Positions 10,232 to 20,352 of a stretch of 64,000 bases of DNA are shown here, one piece after another. The stretch is from Phytophthora colocasiae (taxonomy: Eukaryota > Oomycota > Peronosporomycetes > Peronosporales > Peronosporaceae). The position numbers were made by a program, and so were the translations under genes. Under the pieces are notes generated by a model. It saw only the letters and a program-made list of their open reading frames with translations, had not been told where the DNA came from and made no database searches. The stretch covers positions 2,024,400-2,088,399 of the forward strand of contig JAGKQI010000049.1 in assembly GCA_018806915.1 (NCBI GenBank), given 5' to 3'. Position 1 is the stretch's first letter. Each line of letters begins with the position of its first letter.

Positions 10232-10930
10232 TTACTCACCGATTGAAATCACCGTCAAGCGCCAGTGCTGCCCAAGTCTTTCCGCTACCATCATCGCCAG
10301 CGCTTCGTCGGTTTCAGCAGTGAGGAACCACTCGCCGCCGATGTTCTTCCATCCGCGCCGTTCGCCGTTCGCCTTCGCACGCTTGTTCGGGTTGCGCCAC
10401 GGGAACGTCCTCAAGTGTGCGAGTACGTCTTCGTACACTTGTTGCGTCGTGAGTTGCGGTTCGCCTCGAAGTTCTTCGTCGGCTTGAGCAGCATCGGCGA
10501 TCACTTCTTCATCAGCTCCCGCGACCTTCAGCGTGATGGACATGAACCTCGTCGTCGTCCGCTGAATGATCGCTCCCATGGCCTCTTGATCCATCGCACG
10601 CCACGCTGAAGGGGTGAAACGCCACGCCACGTCGGTCACCAACATCACGGCCAGGCGTCGCCACGTAGTGTCCCTCCGCATGAAACTTGCCGCCTTGAAG
10701 TCCGTGTAGCCGATCATGTTCAACAGGAAGCTGTACCCTGCGATCTGGTCGAACGATGGCTTGACGTTGTTGTCACCGTGGAAGACGTTCGTCAGCTTGG
10801 CCCAGACGTACAGGATGTCGAACGCATGCAGCACGTGGGGCTTCAAAAGGTACTGCATCATCACCATCTGCCCGCCGATGATATGCCAGTAGTGGCTGTA
10901 GAGGCGCACCGTGTCGAAAATGCTGGCCAC
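10232..10930 (-). CDS. Captured exon-like ORF, unknown protein (~210-232 aa)
   Basis: This is an open frame of 232 codons, GC-richer than the surrounding repeats and with a normal amino-acid mix; no family is recognised. There is no in-frame ATG before the upstream stop. The first ATG is residue 22 (10867), so the 5' end looks truncated where the frame runs into a repeat module (CCCGTCTATACGAG). The 3' end reads ATCG|GTGAGTAAGT, a near-perfect eukaryotic 5' splice donor, after which the frame soon stops. I infer a piece of a host gene, one exon ending at its donor, that was captured into the arm before palindrome formation. The mirror copy (12657-13350) is broken by two homopolymer indels. 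Function cannot be assigned from sequence. Confidence 0.5.
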   Translation of the reverse strand: MASIFDTVRLYSHYWHIIGGQMVMMQYLLKPHVLHAFDILYVWAKLTNVFHGDNNVKPSFDQIAGYSFLLNMIGYTDFKAASFMRRDTTWRRLAVMLVTDVAWRFTPSAWRAMDQEAMGAIIQRTTTRFMSITLKVAGADEEVIADAAQADEELRGEPQLTTQQVYEDVLAHLRTFPWRNPNKRAKANGERRGWKNIGGEWFLTAETDEALAMMVAERLGQHWRLTVISIGE

Positions 10931-11400
10931 TCGTATAGACGGGCCATTGAGCCAATTTTCAAAACTTCGTCAATACTTCACTTTACCATACGAAAATTTG
11001 TGAGGTGGGATATTTCGACACGGGGAAGATGATGGTGGGATCCCCATAAGACATAGACGGGACAATCAGCCAGTTTTTGAAACTTTCTCAATACTTCACT
11101 TCACTAAACGAAAACTTGTGACGTGAGGTTTTACGATACGGGGAAGATGACGGTAAGACTCCCATGTAGCATAAACAGGCCAAAAACACGTATAACACCT
11201 TCATGTAAAAACTCCTTGTATAAGTAAATACTGACTTGGGATATAAGATCTGGCAGACGCACGTGGTACCATCCGGAAAGAGCATGAAAAAGTACATTGT
11301 TTTCATGTGCGTAAGAAAGGGGAACGGTATATATAGCCAATGATAGAGCAAGAAACGTCTAATTTTTTAATATGCCTGTATAAGCTAATACTGACATGGG
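10931..11400. repeat. Degenerate ~120 bp modules, left arm
   Basis: Several diverged copies of a unit of this kind: TTTCAAAACTTC.TCAATACTTCACTT, then an ACGAAAAYTTGTGAGGTG-type stretch, then TTTCGACACGGGGAAGATGATGG, then a CCCATGTGACATAGACGGGCCAATCAGCC-type tail. Related copies are at 9590-9760, 13830-14000, 12180-12660 and 30480-30900. No coding signal. Confidence 0.75.
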
Positions 11401-11477
11401 ATTACAGTCATACATATTCAAGACAACTTGTTTTTCACTCTCCAATTTTCTGCCGATTTCACTGAGTTTTGGCTTCG

Positions 11478-12108
11478 CAATCGACTCGGAGTTTTTGTAT
11501 GGGATTTCCTATATTAAGGTTGATGACCAGCTATTCTCGACATGCTACAGCACCTCCATGCTCTTAAAAGCCAACATTCGTTTAGTGAGCATTATTAACC
11601 ATTTTAGCCAATCCATGAACGCTATTAGTTGCATTTTAGCTAATAGATGTAGACCGGGACCATCGACTACGCGTCATGGAACCATCGACTTCATGCAAAA
11701 CATGGCACAAAACTGTGATTTTGGGACCATCAGAGCCATCGACTACGCTGTATTCGGCGTACTCTACGTCTAGTTGATAAAATAGAGTATTGATAAAGTA
11801 GAGTATAGGAAAAGTACGTTATTTACACCTTCTCTATATTTTTCCCACACTTGCTTTTCTACACTTTATACTTCGTACACTTTACTTACATTTTACTTTA
11901 TTTAATTCGTTTTTTTTGCACACTTCTTCATACACTTCATTTTCAAACACTTTACTTTGTTTATTCCACCCCATACATACAATTTTGTACTCTTTTTCTT
12001 CACTCTACGTTTCATTGTTTACTCTACACACTACATTTCTGCATTTCAACCATCCTAAAGTTTACACTCTACTTTTCTTTACACTTTCTAACTTCTTTTA
12101 TTTTACCA
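11478..12108 (+). repeat. Segment M at the axis of palindrome 1 (empty of Copia-1)
   Basis: 631 bp between arms that end GGCTTCG (11471-11477) and CGAAGCC (12109-12115). It has the same start (CAATCGACTCGGAG) as locus 1 but stops at TTTTACCA, lacking the last ten bases (TAATCCTTTT) seen at loci 1 and 3. The intact Copia-1 target site is at about 12045-12060. The G-poor tract occupies about 11820-12058. Confidence 0.85.
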
Positions 12109-12656
12109 CGAAGCCAAAACTCAGTGAAATCGGCAGAAAATTGGAGAGTGAAAAACAAGTTGTCTTGAATATGTATGACTGTAATCCCATGTCAGTATTA
12201 GCTTATACAGGCATATTAAAAAATTAGACGTTTCTTGCTCTATCATTGGCTATATATACCGTTTCCCTTTCTTACGCACATGAAAACAATGTACTTTTTC
12301 ATGCTCTTTCCGGATGGTACCACGTGCGTCTGCCAGATCTTATATCCCAAGTCAGTATTTACTTATACAAGGAGTTTTTACATGAAGGTGTTATACGTGT
12401 TTTTGGCCTGTTTATGCTACATGAGTCTTACCGTCATCTTCCCCGTATCGTAAAACCTCACGTCACAAGTTTTCGTTTAGTGAAGTGAAGTATTGAGAAA
12501 GTTTCAAAAACTGGCTGATTGTCCCGTCTATGTCTTATGGGGATCCCACCATCATCTTCCCCGTGTCGAAATATCCCACCTCACAAATTTTCGTATGGTA
12601 AAGTGAAGTATTGACGAAGTTTTGAAAATTGGCTCAATGGCCCGTCTATACGAGTG

Positions 12657-13350
12657 GCCAGCATTTTCGACACGGTGCGCCTCTACAGCCACTACTGGCA
12701 TATCATCGGCGGGCAGATGGTGATGATGCAGTACCTTTGAAGCCCCACGTGCTGCATGCGTTCGACATCCTGTACGTCTGGGCCAAGCTGACGAACGTCT
12801 TCCACGGTGACAACAACGTCAAGCCATCGTTCGACCAGATCGCAGGGTACAGCTTCCTGTTGAACATGATCGGCTACACGGACTTCAAGGCGGCAAGTTT
12901 CATGCGGAGGGACACTACGTGGCGACGCCTGGCCGTGATGTTGGTGACCGACGTGGCGTGGCGTTTCACCCTTCAGCGTGGCGTGCGATGGATCAAGAGG
13001 CCATGGGAGCGATCATTCAGCGGACGACGACGAGGTTCATGTCCATCACGCTGAAGGTCGCGGGAGCTGATGAAGAAGTGATCGCCGATGCTGCTCAAGC
13101 CGACGAAGAACTTCGAGGCGAACCGCAACTCACGACGCAACAAGTGTACGAAGACGTACTCGCACACTTGAGGACGTTCCCGTGGCGCAACCCGAACAAG
13201 CGTGCGAAGGCGAACGGCGAACGGCGCGGATGGAAGAACATCGGCGGCGAGTGGTTCCTCACTGCTGAAACCGACGAAGCGCTGGCGATGATGGTAGCGG
13301 AAAGACTTGGGCAGCACTGGCGCTTGACGGTGATTTCAATCGGTGAGTAA
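12657..13350 (+). pseudogene. Mirror copy of captured exon-like ORF, frame-broken
   Basis: Same sequence as 10232-10930. One T is missing from a T run near 12737 (TTTGAAG against TTTTGAAG) and one C from a C run near 12970 (CACCCTTC against CACCCCTTC), so the frame is broken twice. The donor-like GGTGAGTAAGT follows at about 13344. Both differences are in homopolymers; they could be sequence errors rather than decay. Confidence 0.6.
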
Positions 13351-13408
13351 GTACTGAAGCGGGTAGCTTAGCAAGTTAGACTAGTTGCGTACTTTTTCCC
13401 ATACTGTT

Positions 13409-13688
13409 TGTTGAGGTAGCCATTTTACTATGGTACAGTGTACCCCAGAGCTGATCTGTAAACCTGTCTAAGCTGCTACACTTGACTTAAGCATAACTAT
13501 AGAAGGAGTCATAATAAGCTCCTTCTCCCTCTTCACTTCGTCTTTTGACGGCCACTAAGCACTTCTCTTCTTCAATACACACCACCACCAGTATTCTGGT
13601 CACTCCTAAAGCTAAGTATCTCTTTATTATGTACTCATCAACACACGTTCCATTCTGTCCTAAATACCTCTCTCATCTAATTTCTATT
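13409..13688 (+). mobile_element. Solo LTR-like insertion, right arm copy
   Basis: 280 bp, flanked by CTGTT at 13404-13408 and 13689-13693, and the mirror of 9894-10173. It begins TGTTGAGGTAG. Its presence at matching positions in both arms shows it was there before the inverted duplication. Confidence 0.65.
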
Positions 13689-14013
13689 CTGTTAATATAG
13701 GGGCTTGGTACGGACGTGTCCGAGGGCTTGACTTTTCGGAAAGACGTGTCGCGGACCTAAACTAGTGAGTTTGGAGCTACCTAAAATTATTAATTTTGGG
13801 TTTTCGTCATTTCCGGAGTCCAAACAGCGTGAGTGAAAAAAATAGTTGGCTTGAAAATGTATGACTGTACTCTCATGTCGTATAGACGGTCCAATCAGCC
13901 AATTTTCAAAACTTCGTCAATACTTCACTTCACTGTACGAAAATTTGTGAGGTGGGGTATTTCGACACGGGGAAGATGATGGTAAGCCTCCCATATGACA
14001 TAGACAGGCGATG

Positions 14014-14140
14014 AACCAGTGTACCATGTACCTATGTACCCATGTACTCATGTTCCTGTGTACCATGTACCAGTGTACCATGTACCCATGTACCTGTGTA
14101 TAATGTATTAATGTACCCTTGTACCATGCACCAGTGTACC
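14014..14140 (-). repeat. GTACAT minisatellite, right arm
   Basis: Mirror copy of 9442-9566, with the same irregular unit order. Confidence 0.8.
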
Positions 14141-15284
14141 GTAAAAATCGGATTCCGCTCAGAGGTAAAAAGACTGCCTCTAAAATAAATGGGGTGTTAC
14201 GTACATCAAGGACAGGGAGACTACTGCTACTATATATATTTCCAACGCGGATGAATGTTCATGCTAAGGTTCTTTAGGGCCCCCGATACCTAAAATAGAC
14301 GCCCATATAAGGTCCTCGAACGTTGATATAGGGTCCTCAAAACGTCCAAAAACCCAAATATTTTTTTGTTGTTGTTTCATTCATTAACTATTTTAGTTTT
14401 TTAGTACCACTATATAATTTTGGAAATCCCATACAAAAAAGCCATGTCAACTGCGGAGTCAAAACTGAGTGAAATCGGCCGTATATTGGAAAATGTATGA
14501 CAGTACTCCCTTGTGATATAAACGAACGACTGAACCAGTTTTTTAAACTCCTTCAATACTGAACTTCACTAAATGAAAAGTTGTGAGTGGAGTATTTCGA
14601 CACAGGGAAGTTGATTGTGAGATCAGCATAAATGGGCTGATCATCTTTATTTTTAACTTCTTTAATACTACACGTCACTATACGAAAATTGGTGAGGTAC
14701 CGTATTTCGACACGGAGAGCATAATGGCGAGACTCACATGTGATATAAATAAGATAACCATCCTTAAAACGTCTCCGTGTTTAAAACTCCTTGTATAAGA
14801 TAAAACTGACTTCAGGTGTTTAATATGGCCGCCACACGGGACACCACAGGAAACAGTTTGAAAAGTACATTGCTTACATGTGCGTAATAAAGGTACACTA
14901 TCAAAAATGTCTCTTCTTTGAAAAATCCAGTATAAGATAATACTGACTTGAGATATAAGGTTTGGTAGTCACACAAGGCACCATTGGAAAGAGCATAAAT
15001 AGGTACGTTAGATCCATCTATACAGATTTGATAGAGTGCAAGTCTAAATTGAGTTATGGTCGGTCAAAGGCGAGCTTTTGAAACGTCACTTCAATGTTTA
15101 ATAACTTTGTAAAAAAAAAGGTTTGAGAGTGCTACCAAGTACTATCGTGCATAGAGTGAGAAATCATATTAGATACAGCTAAGTAGCGCAACCAACATTC
15201 AAGTCTAGTTGACGTTACACCAGAAAGAGGGAAACGTTTTAAGCGGTAAGTACAGCTAACTATTAGGTGAGTAGAATTGACTTA

Positions 15285-15289
15285 AAGTG
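15285..15289 (+). repeat. 5 bp target-site duplication of Copia-2 (left; right copy 22126-22130)
   Basis: AAGTG flanks the element on both sides. The empty sites at about 8287-8291 and 25241-25245 contain it once, on the opposite strand. Five bp is the usual Ty1/copia duplication. Confidence 0.9.
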
Positions 15290-15482
15290 TGTTAAAGTTG
15301 CAATCATTTCATAGTAAAACCTCTCTATCAAGATAATAGTGGATCTCACTATAACAATAGTAGAGAGTAGTGTAGTTCTTAGCCACCAGTCATTCCCACA
15401 CCACTGCGTTGACGTTTAAACTTTAAAACATAACTTCTTCTTCTTCTTTCCCCTCAACTACTCCAGCTTCACCCTTGCAACA
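15290..15482 (+). repeat. 5' LTR of Copia-2
   Basis: Begins TGTTAAAGTTGC and ends CCCTTGCAACA. The matching LTR at 21933-22125 differs by A/G, C/T and two adjacent changes. Only 193 bp, short for copia. Has a small inverted repeat, ATAGTG/CACTAT. Confidence 0.95.
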
Positions 15483-15500
15483 GGTCATGAGCCCAAGTCA
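15483..15500 (+). promoter_or_regulatory. Putative primer binding site (half initiator tRNA-Met)
   Basis: GGTCATGAGCCCAAG directly follows the LTR. Its complement, CTTGGGCTCATGACC, has the layout of a tRNA-Met anticodon stem-loop, with CAT as the anticodon. Drosophila copia and other hemiviruses prime from a cleaved 5' half of initiator tRNA-Met at an equivalent site (GGTTATGGGCCC). Here the ATG complementary to the anticodon is also the gag start codon. Inferred without the host tRNA sequence. Confidence 0.5.
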
Positions 15501-16959
15501 CGCCTCGAACGATGACTTTCCACGCCTCGTCGGTGCTGAAAACTTCGACGTGTGGAAGACTCGTGTATGCGCATCTCTCGACGGGAAACATCTCCTCGGC
15601 TTCGTGAAGAAACCGGACTACGATGGAATCTCGGAGGATGAAACGGAAGAAAGCGATGGCGACATGTCTGACGTCGATGACAAGCCAAGGCGCAAGCCAG
15701 CGACGACCCTCGAAATCGACTCCGACGCGGTGGACTTTGACGAAAGTGATGAAGAACTGAAGCCAACCTCGGGTTCTGAGGAGGACTCCGATGAGGAATC
15801 CGACACCGCTACTAAGCGCAAGAATCTGCCCACCATCCGCCCCTTCAACCGCCACCAAGCTACCAAAACCAAGAAACGTGTTGTTAAGGAGAAGCCCCAA
15901 CCTCTCAGTCAGTATGAGCGACGCCGCAAGGAGGCCAAGACGAAGGCGTTCCTGGTGAAGACCATGGACAACACGCATGTTCGTCTGGTTCGCAATCTCA
16001 CGACGTCCTACGAAATCTTCTCTTTCATCTGCAAGAAGTACGAGGGTGCAGCTTTTCATGGCGACCCCTACTTCATCCAGCACTACTTGATGGAAATCAA
16101 GTACGACGAAGGGAGTAACTTAACAGAGTTCTTCCTCAAGCTGGAGAATGCGATGAAAGCCCCAGAAGAGGCCACCGAATCGGTGATGACGGAAGGACAG
16201 AAGTCAATCTACCTGTTCCATTCCATGCCCAAGTCCTGGAAGAATGACCTTCGCATTTGGAAGAGCCAGCGGAAGTATATCCCGTATGAGGATCTAAAGC
16301 AAAGCATCGAGGGCAAGGTCCGTGACCTTCAAGCCCAAGAACGGTACACGCTATCGAAAGGAACCCCGGAAACGACAGCAACCAAGAATGAGCGCGCTCT
16401 CGTCGCAGCTGCTCCGGTGACCACGGCTTCGAGTCCTACCTCTAGCAATGTCTGTTCGTGGTTTGGTGATCGGCCTCGTCACAACATTCGCCTGTGTCGT
16501 GGCTTGCAAAAGGACCTACGAGACGGTCGTGTCAAGGCTGGTACTGTACTCCCAGCCAACTTTGCTTTCAAAGGTGGGAGTACGCAGCGTACTCATCCGT
16601 ACCGCAACACCCACAACAACTCTCGAGACCGTGGGCGCACCACCAATAACCGCGATCACGACAGCTCCGATCGCCGTGATCAGCGAAACAGGGGAGGTGC
16701 TGCCTCTAAACGAAACAGTCATAGTCAACATCGTGACCACGACCAATCCAAATCATGCCCCCTTCAGTCGGATTCCGACGGTGAGGTAGCAGTCCATGGC
16801 AGCACCCGTAAGGTGTTTCACCAAGAGCGCCGTGACGTGGGTTTAATAGCGGTTGCTACGACAGTCAACTCACCTGTAAGCCTCTCGGCTCAGGCCAACG
16901 TTCAACTGGATCCTACATGGACCATAGACTCTGGGTGTACGCGTCACGTAACGCACTAG
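15487..16959 (+). CDS. Copia-2 Gag and start of protease, ends at in-frame TAG
   Basis: Start chosen at the ATG at 15487, four bases after the LTR; there is no earlier ATG. The first ~30 residues (DDFPRLVGAENFDVWKTRVC) are the typical copia Gag N-terminal motif. A strongly acidic Asp/Glu/Ser stretch follows (about residues 45-100), then the UBN2-like capsid region (about 150-280). Next is a zinc-knuckle remnant, CSWFGDRPRHNIRLC, in which the second Cys is Phe, so metal binding is probably lost. A basic Arg/Asn/His region follows, and the protease motif WTIDSGC has Asp at 16927. The frame halts at TAG 16957-16959 immediately after the protease motif, but the same frame continues beyond it. The stop is therefore a nonsense mutation or, less likely, a readthrough stop. 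Confidence 0.85.
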   Translation: MSPSHASNDDFPRLVGAENFDVWKTRVCASLDGKHLLGFVKKPDYDGISEDETEESDGDMSDVDDKPRRKPATTLEIDSDAVDFDESDEELKPTSGSEEDSDEESDTATKRKNLPTIRPFNRHQATKTKKRVVKEKPQPLSQYERRRKEAKTKAFLVKTMDNTHVRLVRNLTTSYEIFSFICKKYEGAAFHGDPYFIQHYLMEIKYDEGSNLTEFFLKLENAMKAPEEATESVMTEGQKSIYLFHSMPKSWKNDLRIWKSQRKYIPYEDLKQSIEGKVRDLQAQERYTLSKGTPETTATKNERALVAAAPVTTASSPTSSNVCSWFGDRPRHNIRLCRGLQKDLRDGRVKAGTVLPANFAFKGGSTQRTHPYRNTHNNSRDRGRTTNNRDHDSSDRRDQRNRGGAASKRNSHSQHRDHDQSKSCPLQSDSDGEVAVHGSTRKVFHQERRDVGLIAVATTVNSPVSLSAQANVQLDPTWTIDSGCTRHVTH

Positions 16960-19900
16960 TCCCAATGGTTTACTGATATAACCACCAGTGGTGGGTCCAT
17001 CACAGTCGGCGGTAAAAACCAAATCCCGATTGAAGGCATTGGACGCGTCGACCTGGAAGTACTCGACTCTAAGGGCAACTCTCAGACGATGTCTCTCCAG
17101 GGTGTACTGTACGCGCCACAACTGCACTTCAGTTTACTTTCAGTCCCGGCAGCTGTTAAGCATAACTTCCGCTTCAACTTTGACCGCAAGAAATGCACCA
17201 TGCATACTGACCGGCGCCTCAGCATTAAAGCTCCCATGGCTACTACTACGGATCTATACCAGTTCTACGCCCAACCAAAGGCCACCTCTACGGCACTCAT
17301 AGCTAAAGGTAAGCAACGATCTTTTCTGCTATTACACAAACGTCTTGGCCATCCTAACGCTCGCACTTTGCGTTATTTATCTAGGAAGCTTTCCATTCAT
17401 GGACTTGACGGAACCGCGTCTGTAACGCCGCCAGCAGATTTCTTCTGTGTTGCCTGCACGTTAGCGAAGTCTCACCGCTCCCCTTTCTACTCTAATATAA
17501 TTGTTGAACGTGCTACATCGCCCTTGGGCAAAGTCCATTCCGACATTTGTGGTCCATTACCTGTACCTAGCCTTACTGGTTGTCGTTACTTTGTGATCTT
17601 TATCGATGACTTCTCTCAATATATGTTTACGTACCCGCTTAAAGCCCGTAGTGATCTGTTTGCGTGCTACGAAGATTTTAGAAAGAAGGCTCTGAACATC
17701 TTTAGAAAGGATGTCCAAGTTCTTGAATGGCGCCGCCAGCACATCGATGATGAAGAAATCCGGGTGCTGCAAGCGGATAATGCTAAGGAATATGAGAAAC
17801 TGGGTCGTTTGATCTTTAATAAGTATGGTACGCATGCCCAGTTCACGAATGCTTATACACCTCAGCAGAATGGTGTTGCTGAACGACGAAACCGAACAAT
17901 CTTGGAACGTGTTCGAGCCCTACTGTTGGATGGCAACCTTCCCAAACAGCTTTGGGCAGAATGTATCTGTCATGTGACTACACTGATTAATATGACGCCG
18001 TGCTCCAAAACTGATGGTCGTACACCCCACGAACTATGGTACAACCGTATCCCATCCATGGATTATATTAAGGTATTTTGATGCAGTGCATATGTCCACA
18101 TTACGGAGCAATACCGCGACAAGCTTGATGCCCGTGCACGTCTGTGCATGTATCTTGGCATCCCCGATCACAAGAAAGGCTTTCGGTTACTGGACATTAA
18201 CACACATGCTATCGTGTACAGTCGTGATGTCATTTTTAAAGAGGACGAATTCCCCTCTCTAGCTGACAAGACGACGACTCGTCGCCTAACACAACGAGAG
18301 CAAACGCACCACCTTGCTCCTACACCTCTGCCTCAACCACAGTCTGCTCCGACTGTTCAGTCTCAGCACCAACCACCCTTGCTCCGAGACGCGACTGAGA
18401 CCGATGTCATTCACTCTTTCCGAACTGAGCCAACACCTGGCTCACCAGTGTCTCCTTCCCGCAAACGCCCCCGCTTGGCCACGACAAATGTACGGCTTGA
18501 TGCTGCGGAGGACATCAACGAACAGGGACAACGCAGAGAGCTACTCTACACACTACTAGCTATTCGGTATGTGTCTGAACCCATTACGTATAAAGAAGCA
18601 ATGAGGTCTTCTCATGCAAATCAGTGGCGAAAAGCTGCCAACTCAGAATACAAGTCTCTCATGGACAACAACACATGGATTCTAGTACCCCCGCCGAAGG
18701 GACGAAAAATTCTTACTAGCCGCTGGGTTTTCGTCGTTAAGTACACCGGAACATGCGCAATTGATCGCTTTAAAGCTCGCCTGGTGATCAAAGGTTTTCT
18801 ACAACGCCATGGCATTGATTACAATGAAATATTTTCCCCTGTTATCAGGATGGAAGTACTACGACTACTGCTTACGATCGCATCCTTGCTGGATCTTGAA
18901 TTTCCTGAATGGTTTTCTTGAGGAAGACATCTACATGGCTCAACCGGAAGGATTCACAATCCCGGGCAAGGAACATCTCGTGTGCAAACTGCTCAAAAGC
19001 CTATACGGTTTAAAGCAGCCCCCCCCCGTGTCTGGTATCAAACGCTGTCTGCTTTTCTTGTCAGTCTTGGCTTCCACAAACTCCTCAAGGACAGTTGTGT
19101 TTTCCAGCGCACGACGAAAGGCATTACCTGCTATATTGCCGTGTACGATGATCTTCTGATTATTGCACTAACTCCAGCGCTCGTCAGTGAGCTTAAATCC
19201 GCCCTGAAAAAGAGGTTCTCCATGACAGATTTAGGGGAGGTGAAGTACTTTCTCGGCTGGTCTATTCAACGTGACCGCAAGAACCGAACGATCTTTATCC
19301 ACCAACACAAATATGCTACGAAGGTGATTGACCGATTCAGCGAATATATATTCCTTATCCAATTGCAACCCCAGTAGAACGGAATGCTAAACTCTCCGTG
19401 CGGCAGAAAAAGATGCGATGAAAGCCATTCCGTATCGTGAAGCTGTCGGAAGTGTTATGTACCTGATGGTAGGCACTCGACCCGACATGGCATTTTACAT
19501 GCGTGAAGTTAGCCAATTTTTAGCGAATCCCGGAATGGATCACAGGAATGCTGTCATCCGAGGGCTAAAGTACCTTGCAGGTACCGGTTTGATGCTGGGA
19601 GGTTCACGGGACACCACCCCTGATAATCTTGCTGACCATCTCATGGCATACAGTGACTCGGATTATGCTAACTGCCCTGACACGAGACGTTCTGTCGGAG
19701 GCTATGTCACTACACTCGCTAATAGTCCCATCTCATGGCTCTCACGCAAACACCACACTGTGGTCCTGTCAACAACAGAGGCAGAATATATCGCCCTGTG
19801 CCATTGTATGCAAGAAATGATATTCCTCCAACTACTCTTAGGAGAACTTGGTTTGCTACAACGCAGGCCAACATTATTTACGAGGATAATCAGAGCTGTA

Positions 19901-20115
19901 TAAAAATCTCCTACAACCCTGAAATGCATGGGAGGTCAAAGCATATCCGCATTAGATATTGCTTTGTTCAGGAGAAAGTTGAACGACACGAATTCAGCGT
20001 CGAGTACTGCAACACTAAAGATATGGTTGCTGACATTTTTACAAAAGCTCTTGATAAGCATCAGTTTAGAGAACTAAGAAGGAAACTAAGGATTGATTCC
20101 CTAAAAGCTGAGTAG
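16960..20115 (+). pseudogene. Copia-2 pol, heavily decayed
   Basis: It continues in the Gag frame through the rest of protease. The integrase has LGHPNARTL...CVACTLA zinc residues and a DDE triad with Asp in VHSDICGP and LQADNAKEY and Glu in NGVAERRN. A nonsense TGA at 18079-18081 replaces a Gly codon in KVFGC. The reverse transcriptase begins normally (WVFVVKY, FKARLV). It then has a short deletion near 18900 that removes the QMDV(K/H)TA motif with the first catalytic Asp. A C-run expansion breaks the frame near 19020, and YVDD is reduced to Y-DD at 19144-19152. More frameshifts are near 19365 and 19870. RNase H motifs (AYSDSDYA, STTEAEY, EDNQSC) are readable, with the stop at 20113-20115. 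This polymerase cannot be active. Confidence 0.92.
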
Positions 20116-20352
20116 AATCCTACTTAAACATAAATGAAACGATTGCATGAAGCGTGCCTATATTGTACTGCGATTTTTTTCCACTGGGTTTTATTGTTGA
20201 TCGCAAAAGGTTTTTCCTCGTTGAGGTTTCCCTGGTGTCATACCGAATTTTACAGGCACAAGAATATTTTAACCATGCACAAACACTGATTTGCTAGGAA
20301 GGTTCATCATTAGTAAGGCAAACCTGCAGAAATCCCTACCGACTCAAATCAC
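20116..20352 (+). other. Copia-2 post-pol non-coding stretch
   Basis: About 240 bp between the pol stop and the 3' end of the antisense gene. Contains GGTTTTTCCTCGTTGAGG, reminiscent of sequence found after pol in many copia elements. No ORF. Confidence 0.5.

Larger units (their letters stand above)
8291..11477 (+). repeat. Block C, left arm of palindrome 1
   Basis: This is mirrored at 12109-15289. Its first ~1.1 kb has a third copy at 25246-26339. From left it holds: AT-rich non-coding sequence with short modules containing TTTCGACACGG (8291-9440); the GTACAT minisatellite; a module with paired inverted motifs (9770-9893, related to 30305-30440); a solo LTR-like insertion; the captured exon-like ORF; and degenerate ~120 bp modules (10931-11400). 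Short ORFs such as the 71-codon one at 8783-8998 are present in all copies, but they have no recognisable feature and lie across repeat modules, so they are not called. Confidence 0.85.
12109..15289 (-). repeat. Block C, right arm of palindrome 1
   Basis: Reverse complement of 8291-11477 with small indels. It carries mirror copies of the modules (12180-12660), the captured exon (12657-13350), the solo LTR (13409-13688) and the minisatellite (14014-14140). It ends at the AAGTG target of Copia-2 (15285-15289), after which the arm resumes at 22126. Confidence 0.9.

Noticed and set aside
10265..10609. 114-codon ORF antisense to the captured exon
   Set aside because: Complement of a GC-rich open frame; Arg/Pro-rich with no recognisable motif.
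15469..16083. Minus-strand ORF (204 codons) opposite Copia-2 gag
   Set aside because: Shadow of the gag reading frame; no domain, starts inside gag and ends at the LTR edge.
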